From assembly GCF_000429365.1 (NCBI RefSeq), contig NZ_AUBS01000009.1, forward strand, positions 62,001 to 126,000: a stretch of 64,000 bases of DNA. Direction: 5' to 3'. The DNA comes from Pseudodonghicola xiamenensis DSM 18339. Lineage in GTDB: Bacteria > Pseudomonadota > Alphaproteobacteria > Rhodobacterales > Rhodobacteraceae. The notes beneath the pieces were generated by a model, which was not told where the DNA came from, searched no databases, and was given only the letters and a program-made list of their open reading frames with translations. This document shows positions 1-9,144 of this stretch, piece by piece (the stretch's first letter is position 1; each line of letters opens with the position of its first letter). The translations under genes and the position numbers were made by a program.

Positions 1-630
1 GAATATGAACGGCGGGCGCGCCTCGGCCAGGGTCTCGATAAAGCTGGGATTGGGCTGATCCCATTCATAGATCACCGTGACCTCGTCGGGAAAGCTGACG
101 CGCGGCAGCTCGTCCCCGACGCGCAGGAAATCCGGCGGGCCGGAGGGGCTGAGCGAACGGTTGTTGGCAACGTCCTGCCACCAATAGGCGAAGTCGGCCG
201 AAGTAAAGGGATGGCCGTCGGACCATCTGTGCCCCGGGCGCAGCCGCAGGGTGAATTTGCGGTTGGCGTCGACTTCGTAGCTTTCGAGGAGATCTGCCTT
301 GAGCTGATAGGTCTCGTCATAGCCGACCAGCCGGGCATAGCCATAGACCACCATCTGGCGGATGTCCTTGCTGCGGGTCACCATGGTGCGCAGCGTGCCG
401 CCTGGGATGCCGATCTGGCGGCCCTTGGCCTCGAGATCCACCACAAGGGGAACCTTGGGCAGGCGGTCCTGCACCGGGGGCAGGGCGCCGCTGCTGACCT
501 CGTCTTGCCAGAAGGTGTTTTCCTGCAGCGGCGGGACGGCCAGCGCGGCCAGCGGGATCATCACACCTGCAAAGGCGGCCGAGGACAGCAGAAAGGCGCG
601 GCGGGATCGGTCAAAGGGGCAGTCAGACAT
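1..630 (-). CDS. ABC transporter substrate-binding protein, peptide/oligopeptide type (C-terminus beyond window)
   Basis: Only the first 210 residues are in the window; the gene runs off the left edge. The start ATG is at 628-630. Residues 8-15 contain SRRAFLL, a near-perfect Tat motif, followed by a hydrophobic stretch, so the protein is probably exported folded. The mature part has features of the SBP_bac_5 (OppA/DppA/YejA-like) family, such as the L-R-x-G-H-R-W-S-D-G-x-P-F-T-x-A-D-F block near residue 140. The start overlaps the end of the double ATPase gene by 8 bases, so translation is probably coupled. The permease genes expected for this transporter would lie left of the window. The substrate is not readable; a peptide or opine-like compound is an inference. 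Confidence 0.85.
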   Translation of the reverse strand, partial: MSDCPFDRSRRAFLLSSAAFAGVMIPLAALAVPPLQENTFWQDEVSSGALPPVQDRLPKVPLVVDLEAKGRQIGIPGGTLRTMVTRSKDIRQMVVYGYARLVGYDETYQLKADLLESYEVDANRKFTLRLRPGHRWSDGHPFTSADFAYWWQDVANNRSLSPSGPPDFLRVGDELPRVSFPDEVTVIYEWDQPNPSFIETLAEARPPFIF

Positions 631-2392
631 GGCAACGTACCTTGTGGCCGGGTTCGAATTCGGTAAGCGACGGTATCACGCTGGCCGAAAAACGGAAGGC
701 TTCCGGCCAGCTTTCCGGCGATCCTGCGCCAAGCGCCACCAGTTTCAGGTTGATCGGTCTGTCGATGTCGGCCAGCGGCTGGGCTGCGATCAGGGCCTTG
801 GTGTAGGGGTGTTGGGGGTTGTGGAACAGCACCTCGGGCGGGGCCTGCTCGACCACCAGCCCCTGGCGCATCACCGCCACCTCGTCGGCGATCCGGGCAA
901 CCACGGCCAGATCGTGGCTGATGAACAAATAGCTCAGGTTCATGCGGTCGCGGATATCCTCCAGCAGGCTGAGGATCTGCTCCTGCACGCTGACATCGAG
1001 TGCCGAGGTCGGTTCGTCACAGACGATCAGCGACGGGTCGAGCATCATCGCCCGCGCGATCGACAGCCGTTGGCGCTGGCCACCGGAAAAGGCATGCGGG
1101 AAACGCTGCAGCATGTCCGCGTCCAGACCGACCTGCCGCAGCATCTCGGCGGCGCGGTCTCGGCGTTCCGCCCCGGTGCCGATCCGGTGGATCTCCAGCG
1201 GTTCTGTCAGCGCGTCGACCACCCGCATGCGCGGCGAGAGCGAGGAATAGGGATCCTGGAACACCATCTGTGCCTCGCGCTGGAATGCCATGCGCTGAGG
1301 GCGGGTCATGGCATGAACTGCGATCGGGTCGCCGGTGGCAGGGAGAAACCAGACCGCGCCGCCCGGGTCGGGCAGTTCGGCCCCCAGCGCGATCCGGGCC
1401 GCAGTGGTCTTGCCCGAACCGCTTTCTCCGACGATCGCCAGGGTCTTGCCGCGCGGCAGGTGCAGGTCGATGCCGCGGCAGGCCTTCACTTCGATATCGG
1501 GCCGCCAGGCCGGCCCGCCACGCAGGACATAGGTCTTCGACACCGCCTTCATGTCGAGGATCAGGTCGCGTTCGGGCGGGCGCTGCGGGCAGGGGGCCGC
1601 GTCGGGGATGGCGGGGGCAGCTTCGAACAACTGCCGGGTGTAGGGGTGGGCGGGGGCCTTCAGCAGGGCCGTCGCAGGGCCGGCTTCCATGACCCGCCCG
1701 CGATGCATCACCACCACCTGCTCGGCCATGTTGGCGACCACCCCCAGATCGTGGGTCACCAGGATCAGCCCCATGCCGGTTTCCTGCTGCAGCTCCTTGA
1801 TCAGCCCCAGGACCTGCGCCTGTGTCGTCACATCGAGTGCGGTGGTCGGTTCGTCCGCGATCAGCAGATCGGGTTTGGCGACCATGGCCATTGCGATCAT
1901 CGCCCGCTGCCGCATGCCGCCGGACAATTCGAACGGATAAGACCGATAGGCGCGTTCGGGATCCGGGAAACCGACCCGCTCGAAGGTTTCCAGTACCGTC
2001 TTGCGTGCCTGGGATTCACTGGCATGCCGGTGCAGCCACAGAACCTCGCTCACCTGGTTGCCGATCCGGTGCAGCGGCGAGAGCGAACGCATCGGCTCCT
2101 GGAAGACCATCGACACCTGATTACCGCGCACATCGCGCATCCGGCGTTCGCTGAGCGTCGTCAGATCGGTCACATGCCCGCCACAGGACAGGGCGATATG
2201 CCCGCTGCGGATCCGGGCGTTGCGCGGCAGGATCCGCAGCACCGCACGGCAAGTCACCGTTTTGCCGGACCCGGATTCCCCGACCAGCGCCAGCGTTTCG
2301 CCCGGGTCGAGGCTGAAGCTGACGTCCCGCACCACCGGCTCGAAGTCGCCGAAGCCGATGCTCAGGTTTTCGACGGTTAAAAGCGGCGTCAT
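623..2392 (-). CDS. ABC transporter double ATPase (DppD-DppF fusion, YejF-like)
   Basis: This 589-residue protein carries two complete ABC ATPase domains. The first has Walker A GESGSGKT near residue 38, signature LSGGMRQR and Walker B LLIADEP. The second has Walker [10 protein letters not shown] near residue 320, signature FSGGQRQR and Walker B LIVCDEP. Both are followed by oligopeptide-transporter extensions with HPYT. Such fusions power import of peptides or similar solutes through a heterodimeric permease. It is the first gene of its operon in view, with a free 5' side facing a divergent methyltransferase gene, and it overlaps the downstream binding-protein gene. Having the ATPase as first gene is less common than having the binding protein first. 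Confidence 0.93.
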   Translation of the reverse strand: MTPLLTVENLSIGFGDFEPVVRDVSFSLDPGETLALVGESGSGKTVTCRAVLRILPRNARIRSGHIALSCGGHVTDLTTLSERRMRDVRGNQVSMVFQEPMRSLSPLHRIGNQVSEVLWLHRHASESQARKTVLETFERVGFPDPERAYRSYPFELSGGMRQRAMIAMAMVAKPDLLIADEPTTALDVTTQAQVLGLIKELQQETGMGLILVTHDLGVVANMAEQVVVMHRGRVMEAGPATALLKAPAHPYTRQLFEAAPAIPDAAPCPQRPPERDLILDMKAVSKTYVLRGGPAWRPDIEVKACRGIDLHLPRGKTLAIVGESGSGKTTAARIALGAELPDPGGAVWFLPATGDPIAVHAMTRPQRMAFQREAQMVFQDPYSSLSPRMRVVDALTEPLEIHRIGTGAERRDRAAEMLRQVGLDADMLQRFPHAFSGGQRQRLSIARAMMLDPSLIVCDEPTSALDVSVQEQILSLLEDIRDRMNLSYLFISHDLAVVARIADEVAVMRQGLVVEQAPPEVLFHNPQHPYTKALIAAQPLADIDRPINLKLVALGAGSPESWPEAFRFSASVIPSLTEFEPGHKVRCHV

Positions 2393-2603
2393 TCAGGCCC
2401 GCCTCTGCCGCCGCAGATGGTGCGAATTCAAGGTCATGGTCCCAACCGGTGTTTCGGCACACCATCGCGTGTGTATGGTTCTCTAGTCAAACCCCAATTA
2501 GCCCCGCCGCGACAGGCGGAGGGATTGGGCTGCAAGCCGGCTACACATTACGCGATCTATTTGGCATGAGTATGACAAACCGCAGGTGGCACAGGAGCCC
2601 AGC

Positions 2604-3089
2604 ATGAGCAGATTGGATCTTTTCATCGACCGGATGGTGTCGCAGCGCGCGTGCCTGGACTTTGCCATCGCCCAGACCGCGGCGATGCCCGGGCCAGTAT
2701 TCGAACTGGGGCTGGGCAACGGGCGCACCTATCACCACATGCGCGAGAAGATCGAAGGCCGCGATATCTATGTCTTCGAGCGCGCCATCGCCTCGCATCC
2801 CGATTCGACCCCGGCTGCAGAATTCGCCTTGCTTGGGGATGTGATGGAGACGCTGCCCGCCGCGCTGGAGCGGTTCGGCCCCACCGCCAGCCTGATCCAC
2901 GCCGATCTGGGCGGGCACAATCGGGCCAAGAACGATGCATTCGCGCGCCGGGTCTCGCCGCTGATCGAGCCGCTGCTGGCCGAGGGCGGGCTGATGGTCT
3001 CCTCCGACCGGATGTATTTCGAGGGGCTGCAAGAGCTGCCGCTGCCCGAGGGCGCGGTCGAGGGGCGCTGTTTCATTTATCGCAAATGA
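2604..3089 (+). CDS. Class I SAM-dependent methyltransferase-like protein
   Basis: The protein has 161 residues. I chose ATG 2604 because AGGAG lies seven bases upstream; an in-frame GTG at 2586 is also possible. Residues 33-42 (VFELGLGNGR) fit a glycine-rich SAM-binding motif I, and an acidic residue follows at the next strand (DIYVFER). DLGGHN near residue 100 resembles motif II and post-II. The length is short for a methyltransferase, so the substrate domain is minimal. No substrate can be inferred. It stands alone between the divergent transporter operon and the Pta/AckA pair, with a GC-rich hairpin directly after its stop. Confidence 0.7.
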   Translation: MSRLDLFIDRMVSQRACLDFAIAQTAAMPGPVFELGLGNGRTYHHMREKIEGRDIYVFERAIASHPDSTPAAEFALLGDVMETLPAALERFGPTASLIHADLGGHNRAKNDAFARRVSPLIEPLLAEGGLMVSSDRMYFEGLQELPLPEGAVEGRCFIYRK

Positions 3090-3096
3090 CCTGGGT

Positions 3097-3120
3097 GCGG
3101 CGCCTGTCCTTCGGCGCCGC
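3097..3120 (+). terminator. GC-rich hairpin after the methyltransferase gene
   Basis: GCGGCGCC (3097-3104) pairs perfectly with GGCGCCGC (3113-3120) across an 8-base loop, seven bases after the stop codon. There is no real T-tract, so intrinsic termination is uncertain; it may only protect the mRNA 3' end. Confidence 0.4.
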
Positions 3121-3256
3121 ATCATCCTTCCGCCGGCGCGGGGCGATCTTTGCTGCGACGCAGCGCCACCCTTGCCGTATGGGAGCCGAGCGGATTTAAC
3201 TAATCTGTCACCCTCGGACTTTAGTCCCGTGGGAGCCAGCTCAGGAGGATCGGGTC

Positions 3257-4663
3257 TTGACCATGCCGCCCATTCAGAACGTGCCCTTCGATCAGCTCGA
3301 GATCGGGATGGAGGCGGCGCACAGCCGCGTCCTGCGGGCGGAGGATCTGTTCATTTATGCCAGCGCCTCGGGCAACATGAACCCGATGCATCTGCCGGAG
3401 GAGGATGGCGATGGCGACGGTCAGCCGGAGGCCATCGCGCCGGGCATGTGGGTGGCCTCGCTGATCTCGGCGGTGCTGGGGTGCGAATTGCCCGGGCCGG
3501 GCACGCTTTACAAATCGCAGACGCTGCGCTTTGTCGATCAGGCTCATGCCGGCGATGAGCTGACGGTCAAGGTCCGGCTGACCGGCAAGGGGCCCGACCG
3601 GCTTGCCAGCTTCGACACCTGGGTCGAAAAGGCTGATGGCACCCGGGTTCTGGAAGGAGAGGCGCAGGTGATCGCGCCGGAACGGCCGATCACCTTCCGG
3701 CCGGAGGAAATGCCGGGGCTGACCCTGCAGCGCCACGTGCATTTCGACCAGCTTCTGGCCCGCGCTGAGCCGCTGAAGGCGGTGCCCACCGCCGTCGTCG
3801 CCCCCGAGAAGGGCGAGGCGTTGGCCGGCGCCATCCTGGCGGCGGAACATACGCTGATCGAACCGGTGCTGGTCGGTCATGCCCTGCGCATCGCCGAGGC
3901 GGCGGAAGAGAAGGGGATCGACCTGTCTCCTTACAGGCTGGTCGATATCCGCGACCATGCCCTTGCCGCGCAGGAGGCCGTGCGCATGGTCCACGCCCGC
4001 GAGGCGGCGGCGATCATGAAGGGCGATCTGCACACCGACGTGCTGCTGCACGAGATCGTCAAGCGCGACGGCGGGTTGCGCAGGGGGGGACGGCGGCTCA
4101 GCCATGTCTTCGTGATGGATGTGCCCGGGCTCGACCATCTGCTGATGGTCACCGACGCTGCGATCAACATTGCCCCCGATCTGGCCGCCAAGGCCGATAT
4201 CATCCAGAACGCCATCGACCTGGCCCATGGGCTGGGCATCGAGCAGCCGAAGGTCGGGGTGCTGTCGGCGGTAGAGGTGGTGAACCCCGCCATCCCTTCG
4301 ACGCTGGACGCCGCCATCCTGTCGAAGATGGCCGAGCGCGGTCAGATCACCGGCGGGCTGGTCGACGGGCCGCTGGCGATGGATAATGCCGTCAATATCG
4401 CTGCCGCCGCGACCAAGGGCATCCAGTCGCTGGTCGCGGGGCGGGCTGAAATCCTGGTCGCGCCGAACCTCGAAAGCGGCAACATGCTGGCCAAGGAACT
4501 GACCTTTCTCGCCCATGCCGAGGCGGGCGGCGTGGTGATGGGCGCGAAATGCCCGATCATCCTGACCAGCCGGGCCGATGATGACAAGGCGCGGCTGGTG
4601 TCCTGCGCGGTGGCGCTGCTGGCCGCACATGATGCAGGTCTGATGGATGGGGCTGAGGCATGA
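3257..4663 (+). CDS. MaoC-like hotdog domain fused to phosphate acetyl/butyryltransferase
   Basis: The 468-residue protein has two parts. Residues ~8-140 look like a MaoC dehydratase hotdog domain (FIYASASGNMNPMH, ending GEAQVI). Residues ~155-468 look like phosphate acyltransferase (Pta/Ptb family: GVLSAVEVVNPAIPST, GLVDGPLAMDNA, GANM-like ESGNML). The acyltransferase moves an acyl group between CoA and phosphate; the hotdog part probably binds or hydrates an acyl-CoA. A strong AGGAGG at 3243-3248 places the start at TTG 3257; ATG 3263 would be 14 bases away. The stop overlaps the ackA start by four bases, so the two enzymes form one acyl-CoA to acyl-phosphate to acid pathway. Confidence 0.9.
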   Translation: MTMPPIQNVPFDQLEIGMEAAHSRVLRAEDLFIYASASGNMNPMHLPEEDGDGDGQPEAIAPGMWVASLISAVLGCELPGPGTLYKSQTLRFVDQAHAGDELTVKVRLTGKGPDRLASFDTWVEKADGTRVLEGEAQVIAPERPITFRPEEMPGLTLQRHVHFDQLLARAEPLKAVPTAVVAPEKGEALAGAILAAEHTLIEPVLVGHALRIAEAAEEKGIDLSPYRLVDIRDHALAAQEAVRMVHAREAAAIMKGDLHTDVLLHEIVKRDGGLRRGGRRLSHVFVMDVPGLDHLLMVTDAAINIAPDLAAKADIIQNAIDLAHGLGIEQPKVGVLSAVEVVNPAIPSTLDAAILSKMAERGQITGGLVDGPLAMDNAVNIAAAATKGIQSLVAGRAEILVAPNLESGNMLAKELTFLAHAEAGGVVMGAKCPIILTSRADDDKARLVSCAVALLAAHDAGLMDGAEA

Positions 4664-5802
4664 GTGCGATCCTGACGCTGAACGCTGGTAGTTCGTCCCT
4701 GAAATTCGGGGTTTACCAGGTGGCAGAGGAACCCGGCCTGTTGCTCAAGGGGCAAGTCGAGAATCTGGGGCCTCTGGCGCGGATGAAGCTGCAGGGCGGC
4801 GAGGCATGGGACATCGGTCCGGCCGATCACGCCGTGGCCCTGCATGAGATCCTCAAGGCGATCGAACCGGCGCTGGACGGGCGGGTGGTGATGGGCGTGG
4901 GGCATCGCATCGTTCACGGAGGCAAAACCTATGGCGACCCGTTGATCCTGACCGAAGAGATTCTGGCCAAGCTGCGCACGCTCGAACCGCTGGCGCCGCT
5001 GCACCAGCCGCACAATCTGGCGGCGGTCTATGCGGCGCAGAAGGAATTTCCCGAATCGGTACAGATCGCCTGTTTCGACACCTCCTTCCATCGGCACCAC
5101 CCGTTCGTGAACGACACCTATGCGCTGCCTTACAAATATTACGAACAGGGGGTGCGCCGGTACGGTTTCCACGGCCTGAGCTATGATTACATCACCTCTT
5201 GCCTGCGCCGCGACTGGCCCGAGCTTTACAAGGGCCGGGTGGTGGTGGCGCATCTCGGCAACGGTGCCTCGATGTGTGCCATCAAGGGCGGGCAAAGCGT
5301 CAGCTCGACCATGGGGTTCTCGGCGCTTGACGGTCTGCCGATGGGCACCCGTTGCGGTCAGCTCGATCCCGGGGTGATCCTCTATTTCATGGCGCAGGGC
5401 ATGGATGCGAACGAGATTTCGAACATGCTCTACAATGACAGCGGGCTGAAGGGGCTGTCGGGCATCAGCCATGACATGCGCACCCTGCTGGAAAGCGAGG
5501 ATCCTCATGCGGCGCAGGCGATCGACTATTACGTCTTCCGCATTAAACGGGAGCTTGGGGCGCTGTCGACGGTGATGGGCGGACTGGACGGGCTGGTCTT
5601 TTCCGGCGGCATCGGAGAGCACGCCGCCCCGATCCGCGCCCGCGTGGTGGGCGAGATGGAATTCATGGGGTTGTCGCTGAACGCCGAGGCGAACGCGGCC
5701 GGAGAAACCCGCATTGGCACCGGTCCGGTGGAGGTTCTGGTTATCCCGACCGACGAGGAGCGGGTGATTGCCCGCGCGGTCGCGGATGCGCTCCTGGTCT
5801 GA
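4660..5802 (+). CDS. ackA: Acetate/propionate kinase
   Basis: The 380-residue protein interconverts acyl phosphate plus ADP with the free acid plus ATP in the cytoplasm. The N-terminus LTLNAGSSSLKF is the ASKHA phosphate-1 loop of acetokinases. HRIVHGG, FDTSFH, RYGFHGLSY and HLGNGASM follow in the family order, and FSGGIGEHA is the adenosine loop. It is slightly shorter than the usual ~400 residues. The ATG overlaps the stop of the MaoC-Pta gene (ATGA), and a clear intrinsic terminator follows, so these two genes form a complete operon. Acetate, propionate and butyrate kinases cannot be separated by eye; acetate is most likely. Confidence 0.95.
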   Translation: MSAILTLNAGSSSLKFGVYQVAEEPGLLLKGQVENLGPLARMKLQGGEAWDIGPADHAVALHEILKAIEPALDGRVVMGVGHRIVHGGKTYGDPLILTEEILAKLRTLEPLAPLHQPHNLAAVYAAQKEFPESVQIACFDTSFHRHHPFVNDTYALPYKYYEQGVRRYGFHGLSYDYITSCLRRDWPELYKGRVVVAHLGNGASMCAIKGGQSVSSTMGFSALDGLPMGTRCGQLDPGVILYFMAQGMDANEISNMLYNDSGLKGLSGISHDMRTLLESEDPHAAQAIDYYVFRIKRELGALSTVMGGLDGLVFSGGIGEHAAPIRARVVGEMEFMGLSLNAEANAAGETRIGTGPVEVLVIPTDEERVIARAVADALLV

Positions 5803-5805
5803 GGT

Positions 5806-5836
5806 GAGGGGCGCCCGGCCCCTCTCTTTATCTTTA
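5806..5836 (+). terminator. Intrinsic terminator after ackA
   Basis: GAGGGGC (5806-5812) and GCCCCTC (5818-5824) form a 7-bp perfect stem with a 5-base loop, followed by the T-rich run TCTTTATCTTT. It lies four bases after the ackA stop. Confidence 0.85.
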
Positions 5837-6007
5837 CCCCGTCGCTAGGCACGCTTATAAGGCGGCGCATGAGCCTTCTGCGCATCATTATTATTCGAAT
5901 TACTGTCCCGGCGCTCTGATCCAGACGAGCCGCCGGGCAAAGGTGCTTGAGCCATCGCACCGACTACAGAAATTCCCCGATCAGATCACGACGAAGGACG
6001 CCGCCCC

Positions 6008-8941
6008 ATGTGCGCCGAAACCCCCGACTACAAAGACACGCTGAACCTGCCCAAGACCGATTTTCCGATGCGCGCGGGCCTGCCCAAACGCGAGCCCGAA
6101 TGGCTGGCGCGCTGGGAGAAGATGGATATCTATGGTCGCCTGCGCGACAAGGCCGTCAAGGCCGAGGGCACGGTCGAGGCGCGGACCCCCTTCACCCTGC
6201 ATGACGGCCCGCCCTACGCCAACGGCCACCTGCACATCGGTCACGCGCTGAACAAGACCATCAAGGACATGATTGTGCGGTCGCATCAGATGATGGGGCA
6301 CGAAAGCCGCTATGTTCCCGGCTGGGATTGTCACGGTCTGCCGATCGAATGGAAGATCGAGGAACAGTATCGCGCCAAGGGCAAGGACAAGGATGACGTC
6401 CCGGTCATCGACTTCCGCCAGGAATGCCGCAAGTTCGCCGAAGGCTGGGTCGATATCCAGCGCGAGGAATTCAAGCGGCTGGGCATCTCCGGCAATTGGG
6501 ACAATCCCTATCTGACAATGGATTTCCACGCCGAGCGGGTGATCGCCGAGGAATTCATGAAATTCCTGATGAACGGCACGCTCTATCAGGGCTCGAAACC
6601 CGTGATGTGGTCGCCGATCGAGGAAACCGCCCTAGCCGAGGCCGAGGTCGAATATCACGACAAGGAAAGCTTTACCGTCTGGGTGAAGTTCAAGGTGGCC
6701 GAGCCTGCCGCCAGCGCGCTCGCCGGTGCCTATGTGGTGATCTGGACCACCACCCCCTGGACCATGCCGTCGAACAAGGCCGTGGTCTATGGCTCGGATA
6801 TCGCCTATGGCCTCTACGAGATCACCGGCACGCCTGACGAAAGCTGGGCCAAGGTTGGTGACAAATACATCCTGGCCGACAAGCTCGCCGCCGATGTGAT
6901 GACCCGCGCGCGGCTGGATGACACAATGTACACCCGCCTGCGCGATGTGCCCGTGTCCGAGCTCGAAGGCCTGAAGCTGACACACCCGCTGGCCGGCGTC
7001 GAAGGTTCCAATGGCGAATGGGACGACCTGCGCGATTTCCGCGCCGCCCCCTTCGTCACCGATACCGAAGGCACCGGTTTCGTCCATTGCGCGCCCAGCC
7101 ACGGGATGGAGGAATTCGAACTTTACCGCGATCTCGGCATGCTCGATCAGGTCATCACCTATAATGTGATGGAAGACGGTTCGCTGCGCGCCGATATGCC
7201 CTTCTTCGGCGGCACCCGTATCCTCAAGCAGAACGGCAAGGAGGGCGACGCCAACAAGACCATCATCGACAAGCTGGCCGAGGTCGGCGGTCTCTTGGCG
7301 CGCGGCAAGATCAAGCACTCCTATCCGCACAGCTGGCGGTCGAAGGCGCCGGTGATCTATCGCAACACGCCGCAATGGTTCGCCGCCATCGACCGCGAGA
7401 TCGGCGATGGCCGGGACACCTATGGCACCACCATCCGCAGCCGGGCGCTGACCTCGATCGACGAGCTGGTGAAATTCACCCCGCAGAGCGGGCGCAACCG
7501 GCTGTATTCGATGATCGAAAGCCGGCCCGATTGGGTGCTGTCGCGGCAACGTGCCTGGGGCGTTCCGCTGACCTGCTTCATCAAGAAGGGCGCGCTGCCG
7601 ACCGACCCCGACTTCCTGCTGCGCGATGCGGCGGTGAACGCCCGCGTCGCCGAGGCCTTCGAGACCGAGGGCGCCGATGCCTGGTACAAGGAGGGCGCCA
7701 AGGCGCGGTTCATCGCCGATGCCGCCGATCCTGAGGCCTATGATCAGGTCTTCGACGTGCTCGACGTCTGGTTCGACAGCGGCTCGACCCATGCCTTCGT
7801 GCTGCGCGACCGCGAGGACGGCACCGTCGACGGCATCGCCGATGTCTATATGGAGGGCACCGACCAGCACCGCGGCTGGTTCCACTCCTCGCTGCTGCAG
7901 GCCTGCGGTACCATCGGTCGCGCCCCCTATCGCAACGTGGTCACTCACGGCATGACGCTGGACGAGAAGGGGCTGAAAATGTCCAAGTCCATCGGGAATA
8001 CCATCGTGCCGGAGGAGGTGATCAAGCAATACGGCGCGGACATCCTGCGGCTCTGGGTGGCGCAGAGCGACTATACTGTCGACCAGCGGATCGGGCCGGA
8101 GATCCTGAAAGGCGTCGCCGACAGCTATCGCCGTCTGCGCAACACCCTGCGGTTCATGCTGGGCTCGCTCGGGGATTTCGCCGAGGCCGATCGGGTGGCA
8201 CCCGAGGATATGCCCGAGCTGGAACGCTGGGTGCTGCATCGTCTGGCCGAGCTGGACAAGCAGGTGCGCGACGGCTACGCCGGCTTCGACTTCCAAACGG
8301 TGTTCCAGTCGGTTTTCACCTTCGCGACGGTGGAACTCAGCGCCTTCTACTTCGATATCCGCAAGGACGCGCTTTATTGCGACGGCGACACCGCGCGCCG
8401 CCGCGCCGCGTTGACGGTGCTCGACGCGCTGTTCCACCGGCTCACCACCTGGTTGGCCCCGATCCTGGTCTTCACCATGGAAGAGGTCTGGCTGGAACGC
8501 TTCCCCGGGGATGACAGCTCGGTCCATCTGGTCGATTTCCCGGAAACCCCGGAGGAATGGTTCGATGCGGAGCTGGCGGCGAAATGGGCCGGCATCCGCA
8601 AGGTGCGCCGGGTGGTCACCGCCGCGTTGGAAATCCAGCGCTCGGAAAAGGTGATCGGCGCCAGCCTCGAGGCCGCCCCGGTGGTTCATGTCGAAGACGC
8701 GGGGCTGCTGGCGGCGCTGCAATCGGTGGATTTCGCCGATATCTGCATTACCTCGGCCCTGACGCTTACCGCCGATCCCGAACCGCAGGAGGCCTTCCGC
8801 CTGCCCGAGATCGAGGGCGTGGGTGTGGTCTTTGAAAAGGCCGACGGCGAGAAATGTCAGCGCTGCTGGAAAATTCTGCCCGATGTCGGTCATCACGGTC
8901 ATGCCGGGGTCTGCGCCCGCTGTGATGCGGCACTGAGCTGA
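6008..8941 (+). CDS. ileS: Isoleucine--tRNA ligase
   Basis: The 977-residue class I aminoacyl-tRNA synthetase charges tRNA-Ile with isoleucine. HIGH is at residues 76-79 (in HLHIGH), and KMSKS at 657-661. The large CP1 editing domain lies between them (TTTPWTMPSNKA and GTGFVHCAPSHG are editing-site motifs). The C-terminus carries CQRCW...CARC, the zinc-binding end of bacterial IleRS type 1. Length and order match full-length bacterial enzymes. It is transcribed alone, after the ackA terminator. Confidence 0.98.
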   Translation: MCAETPDYKDTLNLPKTDFPMRAGLPKREPEWLARWEKMDIYGRLRDKAVKAEGTVEARTPFTLHDGPPYANGHLHIGHALNKTIKDMIVRSHQMMGHESRYVPGWDCHGLPIEWKIEEQYRAKGKDKDDVPVIDFRQECRKFAEGWVDIQREEFKRLGISGNWDNPYLTMDFHAERVIAEEFMKFLMNGTLYQGSKPVMWSPIEETALAEAEVEYHDKESFTVWVKFKVAEPAASALAGAYVVIWTTTPWTMPSNKAVVYGSDIAYGLYEITGTPDESWAKVGDKYILADKLAADVMTRARLDDTMYTRLRDVPVSELEGLKLTHPLAGVEGSNGEWDDLRDFRAAPFVTDTEGTGFVHCAPSHGMEEFELYRDLGMLDQVITYNVMEDGSLRADMPFFGGTRILKQNGKEGDANKTIIDKLAEVGGLLARGKIKHSYPHSWRSKAPVIYRNTPQWFAAIDREIGDGRDTYGTTIRSRALTSIDELVKFTPQSGRNRLYSMIESRPDWVLSRQRAWGVPLTCFIKKGALPTDPDFLLRDAAVNARVAEAFETEGADAWYKEGAKARFIADAADPEAYDQVFDVLDVWFDSGSTHAFVLRDREDGTVDGIADVYMEGTDQHRGWFHSSLLQACGTIGRAPYRNVVTHGMTLDEKGLKMSKSIGNTIVPEEVIKQYGADILRLWVAQSDYTVDQRIGPEILKGVADSYRRLRNTLRFMLGSLGDFAEADRVAPEDMPELERWVLHRLAELDKQVRDGYAGFDFQTVFQSVFTFATVELSAFYFDIRKDALYCDGDTARRRAALTVLDALFHRLTTWLAPILVFTMEEVWLERFPGDDSSVHLVDFPETPEEWFDAELAAKWAGIRKVRRVVTAALEIQRSEKVIGASLEAAPVVHVEDAGLLAALQSVDFADICITSALTLTADPEPQEAFRLPEIEGVGVVFEKADGEKCQRCWKILPDVGHHGHAGVCARCDAALS

Positions 8942-9056
8942 AGCCTGTTCCTGGCGCGCTCCTGACGGGGCGTGCCAGGTCGCTTGGCCCGGGGCCCTCG
9001 CTCTCTTTCGGCAGAAAAGACGCAGACAGGCTGCTTGGTGTCGCGGCTTTGGGCTT

Positions 9057-9125
9057 TTTCTGGCTGAAAATATCCCGGGGAGGGCGCGCCCTGTGCGCGC
9101 CCCGGGGCAGCGCCCCGTCCGCGCT
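9057..9125. repeat. GC-rich palindromic intergenic element
   Basis: Between the convergent ileS and the unknown gene at 9145 lies a short AT-rich stretch (TTTTTCTGGCTGAAAATAT) and then nested inverted repeats. CCCGGGG and GGCGCG pair with CGCGCC and CCGGGG, spanning about 9074-9107, with a further CAGCGCCCCG tail. The 'tggct-aaaatatcccgggg' form resembles an intergenic repeat I recall from Rhodobacteraceae genomes; only one copy is in this window. It may end transcription from both sides. Confidence 0.45.
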
Positions 9126-9144
9126 CAGAACCGGGTGCGCCGGA

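Noticed and set aside
362..2380. Long open frame on the plus strand opposite the double ATPase gene
   Set aside because: GC-rich DNA commonly leaves the antisense frame open. The minus strand encodes all ABC ATPase motifs, while this frame gives a His/Arg-rich sequence with no domain.
6632..8902. 756-residue minus-strand frame opposite ileS
   Set aside because: It is an antisense shadow of a clearly functional isoleucyl-tRNA synthetase gene and has no recognisable domain.
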